NCBI GenBank assembly: GCA_964436315.1
Contig: CAYTCZ010000024.1
Span: 1-36,750, forward strand
Source: CAYTCZ01 sp964436315
GTDB lineage: Bacteria; Actinomycetota; Thermoleophilia; Gaiellales; Gaiellaceae
Direction of reading: 5' to 3'
DNA: 36,750 nt
This document shows positions 16,311 through 24,283 of this stretch, piece after piece. The translations under genes and the position numbers were made by a program. The notes under the pieces are model-generated. The model was not told the DNA's origin and did no database searches. It saw nothing but the letters and a program-made list of their open reading frames with translations. Positions within the stretch are counted from its first letter, which is position 1. Every line of letters starts with the position of its first letter.

Positions 16311-17281
16311 GCTGGCTCCTTCGTTGGCGAGGCGGCTGCTTCGCGTTCGAGATCCGGGCTGGGGGCGGCTTGGGCAGCCGCGAGGACCCGTGCTACCTCC
16401 TCCTCGACCTCGGCCTGGATCCGCTCGGTGGTCTCGGTCGGAAGTCGCTCTGCTACCCGCGGAATGGGATCGCGCGCAAGCCAGGCGTCGACCTCCTCCT
16501 GTGGTCTGTACTTGCTGCCCGTATCCAGGCGCGAGTGGCCCTTGTGTCGGTACGTGAGCGCCTCGACGAGCGTCGGCCCTTCGCCGGCTCGGGCACGATC
16601 GATGCTCTCTCGGGCAACTGCTCGCACCGCCCAGAGATCGTTCCCGTCCACCTGGGGACCGGGCATACCGTACGCCGCCGCGCGGCCCGCAATATTCTTG
16701 CCGGCCGTGACCGTCTCCATCGCAGTCCACTCGCCGTAGAGGTTGTTCTCGCAGATGTAGACGACCGGAAGGTCGTAGACGGCTGCGAAGTTGAGACTCT
16801 CGTGGAAGTACGCCTGGTTCGCGGCGCCGTCCCCGAAGAACGCCACTGCGACCGTGTCGTCCTCATTGATCTGCGCGGCGAGGGCTGCTCCCGTCGCTGC
16901 GGCAATCGAGCCGCCGACGATTCCGAAGCAGCCGATGATGCCGTGCTTGAGGTCGATGACGTTCATCGACCCGGCGCGTCCGCCGCAGACTCCGGTCTCG
17001 CGTCCGAGCAGCTCGGCCATGAGAGCAGTGGGATCCGTACCCATCGCGAGGCACGCCCCGTGGCCGCGGTAGGTCGCAGCAACGGTATCGCCCGGATCGA
17101 GCTCGCAACACACGCCGACCGAAACGGCCTCTTGCCCCTGATAGAGATGCGTCGTCCCCTGAATCTCGTTCTGCATGAAGAGACGCTGGACGGTGTCTTC
17201 GAACGAACGGATCAGAACCATCCGCCGGTAAAGGCTCTCGAGCTCCTTCAGATCGTCTTGTACTTGCTCGTCAGCGTTCAT
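16307..17281 (-). CDS. Thiamine-diphosphate-dependent dehydrogenase E1 component, alpha subunit
   Basis: A 324-residue E1 alpha subunit. It has YRGHG (71-75), GGRAGSMNVIDLKHGIIGCFGIVGG, the diphosphate motif GDG (150-152) running to ENN (178-180), NNLYGEWTAM, and YRHKGHSRLDTGSKYRPQEEVDAWLARDP. Length and motifs fit the acetoin dehydrogenase (AcoA) and branched-chain/pyruvate E1 types; the substrate cannot be fixed. I chose ATG 17281: an AGGAG lies 17 bases upstream, a rather long spacing, but the longer frame overlaps the nitrilase end and adds residues unlike any E1. It starts 46 bp after the nitrilase. The likely reaction is decarboxylation and oxidation of an oxo-acid or diketone to an acyl thioester, given an E2 partner. 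Confidence 0.9.
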   Translation of the reverse strand: MNADEQVQDDLKELESLYRRMVLIRSFEDTVQRLFMQNEIQGTTHLYQGQEAVSVGVCCELDPGDTVAATYRGHGACLAMGTDPTALMAELLGRETGVCGGRAGSMNVIDLKHGIIGCFGIVGGSIAAATGAALAAQINEDDTVAVAFFGDGAANQAYFHESLNFAAVYDLPVVYICENNLYGEWTAMETVTAGKNIAGRAAAYGMPGPQVDGNDLWAVRAVARESIDRARAGEGPTLVEALTYRHKGHSRLDTGSKYRPQEEVDAWLARDPIPRVAERLPTETTERIQAEVEEEVARVLAAAQAAPSPDLEREAAASPTKEPA

Positions 17282-17327
17282 GGCGTCGGGTGTGGGTTCT
17301 CCTGCTGGCTTCGTCTTGCAGTCGGAA

Positions 17328-18359
17328 TTAGGCGTCGTTTTCCGAGACGGCAGCGTACACCTGCTCGGAGGCGCGTCGGGCATCAGCTGTAGCGCCGTGC
17401 CAGATCACCTGCTGTCGCGGAGTCTCGTCCACGCGCAGCTCGAAGATGTCCGGGCGGTTGTAGTGGCCAGCGACGTCGAGCGCCTGTTGCTCTTCGGCGA
17501 TCAGTGACAGATCGAGGTCTCCGTACACGATCGTCTCCTGCCCGGCCGGCGCCTCGGCGACGATCGAGCCGTCTGGGCCAAAGATGCCCGTGCCCGGAAG
17601 AGACTCACCGGCCGCATCGACGAAGTCGTCGGCGGCGCCGAGAGCTTCGGGCAGCTCGAAATCAGGGGGAGCGGCGTCGGCGGTGAGACTCGCGCCCATG
17701 ACGCAGATCGAGAAACACCTGCCCTCGAAGGCGTAGTGGCGTGAGGCAAAACGATGGAGCTCGGCGTTGCCGACTTCGGGCCAAGCTGCGATGTGGATCT
17801 GCTCGGCCTTTGCGTGCATCGCGAATCGCGTCAGTGGCATCCAGTGCTCCCAGCAGATCAATCCACCGATACGCCCGATCCCCGTATCGAAGACATGGAG
17901 CGTGCTCCCGTCTCCCTGGCCCCAGACGATGCGCTCGGCGTGTGTGGGCATGATCTTGCGGTGAACACCAAGGACGTCACCGTCGGCCGAGACGTAAAGG
18001 AGCGAGTTGTAGAGCGATCCGCGCGAACTCGTCGAATCCCGCTCGGTCATTCCGACGACCAGGAAGACCCCGAACGTCTTCGCGGCGCGTGCGAGCGCGT
18101 CGCACGCCTGGCTCGGGATCTCGACGGCGTTCTCCTGGTACCGGCGGAAGACCTTCTTCGCGTTCGGGTCATCCCAGCCCGCCGCGCCGAAGATCCACGC
18201 GGGGTAGCCCGGAATCCAGCTCTCGGGAAACACTACGAGATCTGCGTCGTTCTGCTTCGCCTCTGCCACGAGGGACACGGCCTTCTCAATTGTGGCGTCG
18301 CGATCGAGGAAACGCGGCGCCGCTTGGACTGCGGCAACCCGAACTACGTGATTGGCCAT
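17328..18359 (-). CDS. Nitrilase (carbon-nitrogen hydrolase family, branch 1)
   Basis: A 343-residue nitrilase-superfamily enzyme with the complete catalytic set: Glu46 (FPESWIPGYP), Lys135 (HRKIMPTHAERIVWGQGDG) and nucleophile Cys169 (LICWEHWMPL). The CWEHWMPL box is the hallmark of true nitrilases, which turn a nitrile into the carboxylic acid plus ammonia. Amidases and carbamoylases of the superfamily have other residues after the Cys. The length is right for this branch, which often forms helical filaments. ATG 18359 has GGGAAG upstream. It is the first gene of the minus-strand block, so it probably sets the pathway input: a nitrile or cyano-acid. The specific nitrile is unknown. Confidence 0.92.
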   Translation of the reverse strand: MANHVVRVAAVQAAPRFLDRDATIEKAVSLVAEAKQNDADLVVFPESWIPGYPAWIFGAAGWDDPNAKKVFRRYQENAVEIPSQACDALARAAKTFGVFLVVGMTERDSTSSRGSLYNSLLYVSADGDVLGVHRKIMPTHAERIVWGQGDGSTLHVFDTGIGRIGGLICWEHWMPLTRFAMHAKAEQIHIAAWPEVGNAELHRFASRHYAFEGRCFSICVMGASLTADAAPPDFELPEALGAADDFVDAAGESLPGTGIFGPDGSIVAEAPAGQETIVYGDLDLSLIAEEQQALDVAGHYNRPDIFELRVDETPRQQVIWHGATADARRASEQVYAAVSENDA

Positions 18360-18510
18360 TTTCTTCCCGCCTCGTTCGACTGATTTCCGCTTCGTTTCGT
18401 TCTGCTCAGGACGTCCGCCGATCCTAGGCACCGGCGGGCGCCCTCGGCGGCGAGGATGAGGTTCGCGACACCGCTTGTCAAGGCCGTTACGACCTGTAAG
18501 CCTTTCGGCT
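18360..18510. promoter_or_regulatory. Divergent promoter region between nitrilase and aminotransferase genes
   Basis: For the plus strand, TTGTCA (18475-18480) and, 16 bases on, TAAGCC (18497-18502) lie about nine bases before the ATG at 18511, which has no clear ribosome site, so a leaderless transcript is possible. For the minus strand, TAGGAT (18426-18421) is a good -10, but I see no convincing -35 17 bases upstream. Both calls are tentative. Confidence 0.35.
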
Positions 18511-19830
18511 ATGACTGACAGCGCGAGGCAATCCAGGAATGAGACACATCTGTGGCACCCCTTTGCGGATATGGCCGTTGTACGCGAGAGCGAACTGGTC
18601 ATCGATCGCGGTGAGGGGATCTGGGTCTGGGACACGGATGGACGTCGATATCTCGACGCCACCGCCAGCCTCTGGTACACGAACGTAGGTCACGGCCGGA
18701 AGGAGATCGCGGACGCTATCGCCGCGCAACTCGCGAAGATCGAGGCCTACTCGATCTTTGGAGATCTGGCCAGCGAGCCAGCGCTCGCCGTCGCCGATCG
18801 GCTCTCGGAGCGTGCTCCGATGGACGGTGGACGCGTCTTCCTCGGCAGTGGTGGGGCAGACGGCGTTGAGACCGCCGTCAAACTTGCCCGCCTCTACTGG
18901 GACGCGACGGGCGCACGCGACCGGGTCGGGATCATCGGCCGCTCCTTCGGCTATCACGGCAGCCATGCTGCAGGGACGAGCATCGGCGGTATCGAGGCGA
19001 ACCGTCTCGGCTTCGGTCCCCTCATGACCGGTGCCTCGATCGTGCCGTACGACTCCGCAGCGGCATTGCGCGAGGAGATCGAGCGTCTCGGAAGCGAAAA
19101 GGTCGCGGCGTTCTTCGTCGAGCCGGTCATAGGAGCCGGCGGTGTCTATCCGCCACCTGATGACTACATGGAGGAAGTTGCCGAGATCTGCGCTGAGACC
19201 GGCGTTCTCCTGGTCATCGACGCGACGATCTGCGGGTTTGGCCGCCTCGGTACGTGGTTCGCAGCCGAGCGATGGGACATCGAGCCCGACATGATCGTGT
19301 TCGCCAAAGGAGTGACGAGTGGTTACCTACCGCTCGGCGGCGTGATCGTCTCGGACCAGATTGCCGAGCCGTTTTGGACGAAGCCCGGCAGGATGTTCCG
19401 CCACGGCCAGACGTACGCGGGCCACGCGGCATGCTGTGCGGCGGCGATCGCCAACCTCGACATCCTCGAGAACGAAGGCCTGATCGAGCGTGGTGCCGCA
19501 CTCGAGCAGGTGCTCTACGACGAGCTATTGACCGTCTCGGACCATCCACTGGTCGGGGAGGTCCGCGGAGGAACAGGTCTCATGGCCGCTATTGAGCTTG
19601 ACGGCTCGTTACTCGAGAGCCAGCCGGGAGCGCCGTTCGCCGCCTATCGCGCCATTCGGGAACACGAGGTACTCGTCCGGCCGCTCACACGCGGATTTGC
19701 CATCTCGCCTCCGCTCACCATCACCGAAGACGAGATCGGTCTTATCGGCCAAGGCGTTCGTGAGGGACTCGACCAACTGCTCGAGAGTGAGGACGTGGCA
19801 GAGCACGTTCGCGTCTCGGCGGCTCGGTAG
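18511..19830 (+). CDS. Class III aminotransferase (omega-transaminase type)
   Basis: A 439-residue PLP enzyme of aminotransferase class III that moves an amino group between an amine or omega-amino acid and an oxo-acid. It has HLWHPFADM (13-21), typical of omega-transaminases, GSGGADGVETAVKLARLYW, FGYHGSHAAGTSIGG, Asp237 for the PLP ring nitrogen, and the Schiff-base Lys266 (VFAKGVTSGYLPLGG). The family DEV(x)TGFGRTG motif reads DATICGFGRLG here: Asp is kept but the following Glu is Ala. ATG 18511 is chosen because homology begins there. It stands 79 bp before bioA but has no overlap with it, and could serve the nitrilase pathway instead of biotin synthesis. Confidence 0.88.
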   Translation: MTDSARQSRNETHLWHPFADMAVVRESELVIDRGEGIWVWDTDGRRYLDATASLWYTNVGHGRKEIADAIAAQLAKIEAYSIFGDLASEPALAVADRLSERAPMDGGRVFLGSGGADGVETAVKLARLYWDATGARDRVGIIGRSFGYHGSHAAGTSIGGIEANRLGFGPLMTGASIVPYDSAAALREEIERLGSEKVAAFFVEPVIGAGGVYPPPDDYMEEVAEICAETGVLLVIDATICGFGRLGTWFAAERWDIEPDMIVFAKGVTSGYLPLGGVIVSDQIAEPFWTKPGRMFRHGQTYAGHAACCAAAIANLDILENEGLIERGAALEQVLYDELLTVSDHPLVGEVRGGTGLMAAIELDGSLLESQPGAPFAAYRAIREHEVLVRPLTRGFAISPPLTITEDEIGLIGQGVREGLDQLLESEDVAEHVRVSAAR

Positions 19831-19874
19831 ACACGACGAGCGAGAACGGTGATCCGGTTGGCGGCTGGATCTTC

Positions 19875-19903
19875 TTGCCGTCATCGGTCGCGACCGCTAG
19901 GGT
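19875..19903 (+). promoter_or_regulatory. Promoter for a leaderless bioABDF transcript
   Basis: A -35 TTGCCG (19875-19880), a 17-base spacer and a -10 TAGGGT (19898-19903) end six bases before the bioA ATG at 19910. With a normal start-site distance, transcription would begin at or next to the A of the ATG, and no ribosome site precedes it, so a leaderless message is expected. Spacing and both boxes fit actinobacterial housekeeping promoters. Confidence 0.65.
19885..19896. promoter_or_regulatory. Perfect 12-bp palindrome inside the bioA promoter
   Basis: CGGTCGCGACCG is a perfect palindrome sitting in the spacer between the -35 and -10 of the bioA promoter. A dimeric repressor bound here would block RNA polymerase. 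It does not match the BirA or BioQ operators I know. In GC-rich DNA a 12-bp palindrome is less rare than usual, so the regulatory role is inference. Confidence 0.4.
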
Positions 19904-19909
19904 CGCCTG

Positions 19910-21226
19910 ATGACTGCTGGAGGATGGATTGAGCGCGACCAGGCGCGTGTCTGGCATGGGTTCACCCAGATGGCAACCTATGCGAACAACATGCCCGTCA
20001 TCGTCGAGCGGGCGGAAGGACACGACCTCATCGACGTTGACGGTCGCCGGTATCTGGATGCGATCTCATCGCTGTGGGTGACCACGCTCGGCCATCGCGT
20101 CGAAGAGCTCGACGCAGCGCTGAAAGCCCAGATCGATCGAGTCGCGCACGCGACTCTCCTCGGCAACGGCAGCCGCACCGTGATCGAGCTCTCCGAGGCT
20201 CTCTCACGGGTGGTTCCGGTCAGGGACCCTCACGTTCTCTATGCCTCCGATGGTGCAGCTGCGGTCGAACAAGCGCTCAAGATCGCGTTCCAGTACTGGA
20301 TCAACCGCGGCGTCTCGGGCCGGACCACCTTTCTCGCACTGGGCGAGGCCTATCACGGCGACACGATTGGCGCGCTCTCGCTGGGTGCGGACGGCTTCGG
20401 CGCGAGCATCTTCGATCCGCTGCGTTTTCCGGTAGTCAGGGCGCCGGGGTACCGAGATCCCGATTGGGCAGTCCGAGCGGCCGAGCTAGTCGACGCTCGC
20501 GGCGAAGAGCTCGCGGCGGTCGTGATCGAACCGCTTGTCCAGGGAGCCGCCGGCATGACCGTCGCGCGGCCAGAGGACTTCGCGGCCCTTCGAGAGGCCT
20601 GCGCGCGGCGAGACGTTCTCCTCATCTGCGATGAGGTGGCGACCGGTTTCGGGCGTACGGGCACTCTCTTCGCCTCCGAGCAGTGCGGGCTCGAGCCCGA
20701 CCTGCTCTGTCTCGGGAAGGCCTTGACCGGCGGGTATCTCCCGATGTCGGCAACGGTCGCGAGCGATCGTGTCTTCGAAGCGTTTCTCGGCGAGGATCTC
20801 GGCCACCAGGCCTTCTACCACGGTCATTCCTACGGCGGGAACGCCCTTGCCGCGGCGGTTGCACTTCGTCATCTCGAATTACTGCACGAGTGGAACGTGC
20901 TCGAAAACGTCGGCGAGCGCTCCCGCGAGCTCGAGCAACTTCTGGCTGAGCGAATCGCTCCGCTCGCGGGCGTGGCCGAGACCCGACTGCGTGGACTGCT
21001 CTGCGGCATCGAGTTGCTGTCAGGGGCGCCGGACGAGAGGAGGGGACGGCGTGTCTGTCGCGAGGCCGCATCCAGGGGGGTTCTGCTCCGGCCGATTGGC
21101 GACGTCGCCATCATCGTCCCGCCCCTCACGATTTCGCACGCCGAGCTCGCTCGCATCGTGGATGTGCTGGCCGCTTCGATCATCGAGGTGATGCCGTCGG
21201 TCGAGCGCGAGGTCGTTGTCGGATGA
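19910..21226 (+). CDS. bioA: Adenosylmethionine-8-amino-7-oxononanoate aminotransferase
   Basis: A 438-residue class III aminotransferase for the third step of biotin ring assembly: 7-keto-8-aminopelargonate plus S-adenosylmethionine to 7,8-diaminopelargonate. BioA-like features are RVWHGFTQM (13-21), LWVTTLGH, EAYHGDTIGALSLGADG, IEPLVQGAAGM, DEVATGFGRTGTLFA with Asp241, and Schiff-base Lys270 (CLGKALTGGYLPM), then FYHGHSYGGNALAAAVA. Context (bioB, bioD, bioF directly after, with overlaps) makes the assignment firm. Its TGA overlaps the bioB ATG by four bases. The start at 19910 matches the leaderless promoter. Confidence 0.95.
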   Translation: MTAGGWIERDQARVWHGFTQMATYANNMPVIVERAEGHDLIDVDGRRYLDAISSLWVTTLGHRVEELDAALKAQIDRVAHATLLGNGSRTVIELSEALSRVVPVRDPHVLYASDGAAAVEQALKIAFQYWINRGVSGRTTFLALGEAYHGDTIGALSLGADGFGASIFDPLRFPVVRAPGYRDPDWAVRAAELVDARGEELAAVVIEPLVQGAAGMTVARPEDFAALREACARRDVLLICDEVATGFGRTGTLFASEQCGLEPDLLCLGKALTGGYLPMSATVASDRVFEAFLGEDLGHQAFYHGHSYGGNALAAAVALRHLELLHEWNVLENVGERSRELEQLLAERIAPLAGVAETRLRGLLCGIELLSGAPDERRGRRVCREAASRGVLLRPIGDVAIIVPPLTISHAELARIVDVLAASIIEVMPSVEREVVVG

Positions 21227-22326
21227 TCACCTCGGGACTTCCGAGGCCTGGGAAGGATGCGAACTCTCGTGGTGCCTGGAGCAGCCTGGCCGACCAGGCC
21301 CTGTCGGGCGAAGCCCTCGAGCGGCGCGAAGCTCTGGCGATTCTCGAGGCGCCCGATTCCGAACTTCTCGAGCTGCTTGCAGCGGCGTATCGGGTCCGCC
21401 ATCAGTACTTCGGGAACTTCGTCAAGCTGAATTTCCTCGTCAACGCGAAGAGCGGGGTTTGCCCTGAGGACTGCCATTACTGCTCACAGTCGCGTATCTC
21501 GACGGCGGACATCCCTAAGTACCAGCTGCTGGACGAGCAGGAGCTGCTCGCCCGGGCCGACCGAGCGGTGCAGCTGCGAGCGAGTACGTGCTGCATTGTC
21601 CTGTCCGGTCGACGTCCGTCACAACGCGAGCTCGAAGATGTCTCGCAGGGCGTCATGGCGATCAAAGACCGTTACCCCGGCCTCAAGATCTGTGCCTGTA
21701 TGGGCCTGCTCGACGAAGACGAGGCCGCTCGGCTCAAAGACGCCGGGGTCGAGCGCTACAACCACAACCTCAACACCGCCTCGGATCACTACGACCAGAT
21801 CTGCTCGACACACACGTACGACGACCGAGTCGCGACCGTGAAAGCGGTCGGCCGAGCGGGAATATCGCCGTGCTCCGGAGTGATCGTCGGTATCGGCGAG
21901 ACGCGCGATCAGCTGATCGATACGTGCTTCGAACTCCGCGACATCGGCGCCGAGTCAATCCCGGTGAACTTCTTGATCGCCATCCCGGGGACACCGCTCG
22001 AAGATCGCCGAGAACGACTCGACCCACGGTTCTGTCTCAAGGTCCTATGCCTCTACAGGCTTGCCTGTCCCGACCGCGAGATTCGTATCTCGGCGGGGCG
22101 CGAAGTCCACCTTGGATCGCTTCAGCCCCTCGGTCTTTATCCAGCGAATGCCTTGTTTGCGTCCGACTACTTGACCGAGCCCGGCCAGCCGGCGCAAGAG
22201 GACTGGAAGATGATCGAGGAGCTCGGCTTCGAGATCGAGCCCCTCGGGACCCCGATCGGCCCGATCGGCCCGATCGAGAACGGCGGGAGCGTCACGCAGG
22301 TACGCGCCGACGCCGAATCCGCGTAG
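21223..22326 (+). CDS. bioB: Biotin synthase
   Basis: A 367-residue radical SAM enzyme that inserts sulfur into dethiobiotin. The 4Fe-4S motif CPEDCHYC has Cys80, Cys84 and Cys87. The 2Fe-2S sulfur-donor ligands correspond to Cys residues in STCCIV, KICACMG and ISPCSGVIVG and to the Arg in IRISAGREVHL, all present. AGVERYNHNLNTA and GLYPANALFASDYLTEPGQP are typical. The N-terminus is somewhat longer than that of E. coli BioB, and the last 20 residues include TPIGPIGPI from a short GATCGGCCC tandem repeat (22255-22275). It is coupled to bioA by ATGA and to bioD by TAGTG. Confidence 0.97.
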   Translation: MITSGLPRPGKDANSRGAWSSLADQALSGEALERREALAILEAPDSELLELLAAAYRVRHQYFGNFVKLNFLVNAKSGVCPEDCHYCSQSRISTADIPKYQLLDEQELLARADRAVQLRASTCCIVLSGRRPSQRELEDVSQGVMAIKDRYPGLKICACMGLLDEDEAARLKDAGVERYNHNLNTASDHYDQICSTHTYDDRVATVKAVGRAGISPCSGVIVGIGETRDQLIDTCFELRDIGAESIPVNFLIAIPGTPLEDRRERLDPRFCLKVLCLYRLACPDREIRISAGREVHLGSLQPLGLYPANALFASDYLTEPGQPAQEDWKMIEELGFEIEPLGTPIGPIGPIENGGSVTQVRADAESA

Positions 22327-23024
22327 TGCCCTTCGGTCCCGGGTTCTTCGTTACGGCCACGGATACCGAGGTCGGCAAGACGGTTGTGACGGCCGGGCTT
22401 GCGCTCGCTTTTCGAGATCGCGATCTCAACCCGGGCGTCATGAAGCCGGTTCAGACCGGGGACCTGGCAAGCGACCCAGGAAGTGACGTTGCGGAGCTCA
22501 TACGACTGTCGAAGGTTCCCGAGGCTGGGAACTCGATCAACGTCTACTCGTTCGAGCCACCCGTCGCTCCACTCGTTGCGGCTCGGGAGACGGGCGCCTC
22601 GCTCGCTCTCGATGAGATCGTCCACCGCGCATCAGAACTCTCGCGTCGGTACCGCCCACTCCTGGTCGAAGGCTTGGGCGGGCTCATGGTTCCGGTCGGG
22701 GAGGACTGGACCATCGCGGATCTCGCCGTGGCGCTGAACCTCCCGCTCGTGATCGTTGCTCGCGCCGGACTCGGCACCATCAATCACACAGTGCTCACGA
22801 TTCGCGTTGCGGAACAGGTCGGTCTCAAAGCGAAGGCGGTGGTCTTGAACGAGCACGGCCAAGCTCCCGACCCGAGTTGGGCGACGAACGCAGCCCAGAT
22901 CGAAGACCTCGGAGGCGTCCCCGTCATCGGCCGGCTACCCTCGGTCGATCCGCTGAGAGCCCAGAACCTCGAGGAGGCGGTGCGCAACTGTCTGGACGTC
23001 GACCGGCTGCTGGAGTCCGCATGA
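22326..23024 (+). CDS. bioD: Dethiobiotin synthetase
   Basis: A 232-residue ATP-dependent carboxylase that closes the ureido ring of dethiobiotin. It has the P-loop TDTEVGKT (12-19), VMKPVQTGD, SFEPPVAPLVAARETG for the substrate, LLVEGLGGLMVPVG, and VIVARAGLGTINHT. The start is a GTG at 22326 that shares its G with the bioB TAG stop (TAGTG); no ribosome site is seen, so it depends on translation coming from bioB. A longer reading frame upstream in this frame overlaps bioB and is not real. Its TGA overlaps the bioF ATG. Confidence 0.95.
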   Translation: MPFGPGFFVTATDTEVGKTVVTAGLALAFRDRDLNPGVMKPVQTGDLASDPGSDVAELIRLSKVPEAGNSINVYSFEPPVAPLVAARETGASLALDEIVHRASELSRRYRPLLVEGLGGLMVPVGEDWTIADLAVALNLPLVIVARAGLGTINHTVLTIRVAEQVGLKAKAVVLNEHGQAPDPSWATNAAQIEDLGGVPVIGRLPSVDPLRAQNLEEAVRNCLDVDRLLESA

Positions 23025-24229
23025 CGGATGAGAGCCCTACCGAGGCGTGGGAGCAGTTCCTCACGCGGGCGGCGAAACTCCGCCGCGACGAGGCGCTCGA
23101 GCGGTCACTCGGGGTGACGGATCCGTCGTCGGCTCCGGTCGTTCGTCGCGACGGCCGCGAGCTGATCAACCTCTCCTCCAATAACTACCTCGGACTCGCC
23201 GGCCATCCGACGCTCGTGGCCGCTGTCGAGCGGGCGGCGAAACGGGGTGGAGGCTCTGGTTCATCACCGCTGATTGCGGGTCGAGATGCATCACTTGCTG
23301 CGCTCGAAGAGAAGATCGCGGCGTTCAAGTCGACAGAGTCGGCACTCGTATTCGGAAGTGGGTACCTCGCCAACGTCGGAACGCTCGCCTCCGTGCTGGA
23401 CCGGGACAGTGCCGTCGTCAGCGACCAGTTGAATCACGCGAGTATCATCGACGGCGTTCGCCTGAGCCGCGCGTCCATCCATCGGTACGCCCACGGCGAC
23501 GTCGAAGAACTCGAGAATTCGCTCGTGGAGGCGCGGCGCAACGGAGCGAGGCGGTTGCTCATCGTGACCGACTCGGTCTTCAGCATGGACGGCGACGTTG
23601 CGCCCCTCCAAGACATCGTCGAGCTCAAGGAGCGACACGGCGCAGCGCTCATGATCGACGACGCGCACGGGGCCGGCGTCTTCGGGCCTCGCGGTGAGGG
23701 CGTCGCTCATCACCTTGGCCTCGGGGACCGGGTCGAGATCAACATGGGGACGTTCAGCAAGGCCTTTGGTGCATACGGGGCGTACGTCGCAGTGTCGAAG
23801 GATTGGGCGAACCACCTCGTTTCGACTGCGCGCACGTTCATCTATTCGACCGCGTTACCACCAGCTGTCGTCGGCGCGGTGGACGCCTCGATCGACCTCG
23901 TCCGCGGTGCGGACGAGCTCCGACGTCGATTGCATGCGCGGGCAGCAGATTTCCGTGGGCATCTCCTGGAGCTGGGCTTCGACACGGGCCTGTCCGAGAC
24001 GCAGATCGTCCCTGCGATCGTCGGTGACGGCGAACTGGCTCTCGAGTTCGCACACGAGCTCCGGGATCGTGGTGTCCTGGCCGTCGGGATTCGACCGCCA
24101 ACGGTTCCACGTGGAGCCGCACGCGTTCGGTTCTCGCTCATGGCAACACACACAGACGCACAACTTGATCGGGCTCTCGAGATCGTCGAGGCGTCTGGAC
24201 GCAAGCTCGGGCTAATCTCCGGCCTCTGA
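23021..24229 (+). CDS. bioF: 8-amino-7-oxononanoate synthase
   Basis: A 402-residue PLP enzyme of the alpha-oxoamine synthase family that condenses pimeloyl thioester with alanine at the start of biotin ring assembly. Motifs are NLSSNNYLGLAGHP (50-63), GSGSSPLIAGRDA, VFSMDGDVAPL, DDAHGAGVFG (213-222) and the Schiff-base Lys247 in GTFSKAFGAYGAYV. Alone it could be mistaken for a 2-amino-3-ketobutyrate ligase, but the bioABD context decides. ATG 23021 overlaps the bioD stop by four bases. No bioC, bioH, bioW or birA is in the window, so the pimeloyl precursor and regulation come from elsewhere. Confidence 0.93.
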   Translation: MTDESPTEAWEQFLTRAAKLRRDEALERSLGVTDPSSAPVVRRDGRELINLSSNNYLGLAGHPTLVAAVERAAKRGGGSGSSPLIAGRDASLAALEEKIAAFKSTESALVFGSGYLANVGTLASVLDRDSAVVSDQLNHASIIDGVRLSRASIHRYAHGDVEELENSLVEARRNGARRLLIVTDSVFSMDGDVAPLQDIVELKERHGAALMIDDAHGAGVFGPRGEGVAHHLGLGDRVEINMGTFSKAFGAYGAYVAVSKDWANHLVSTARTFIYSTALPPAVVGAVDASIDLVRGADELRRRLHARAADFRGHLLELGFDTGLSETQIVPAIVGDGELALEFAHELRDRGVLAVGIRPPTVPRGAARVRFSLMATHTDAQLDRALEIVEASGRKLGLISGL

Positions 24230-24241
24230 CACGGGCCGCGG

Positions 24242-24269
24242 GAACGCGGGCCCATCTGGGCCCGCGTTC
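24242..24269. terminator. Bidirectional terminator between bioF and the molybdenum hydroxylase operon
   Basis: A perfect 13-bp inverted repeat (24242-24254 GAACGCGGGCCCA and its complement 24257-24269) with almost no loop lies between the convergent stops of bioF and the large-subunit gene. It is very GC-rich and lacks a T-tract on either side. Placement and stability make a two-way terminator likely. Confidence 0.8.
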
Positions 24270-24283
24270 TCCAGCCGGGATTC

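Noticed and set aside
16311..16730. N-terminal extension of the E1-beta frame
   Set aside because: Low-complexity shadow of E1-alpha; ATG 16310 overlaps the alpha stop and begins the family homology.
22255..22275. GATCGGCCC tandem repeat as a mobile or CRISPR-like repeat
   Set aside because: Only two to three units inside bioB, in frame, encoding GPI repeats; no spacers.
21588..22325. N-terminal extension of the BioD frame
   Set aside because: Shadow of bioB; the P-loop lies just after the GTG at 22326, which overlaps the bioB stop.
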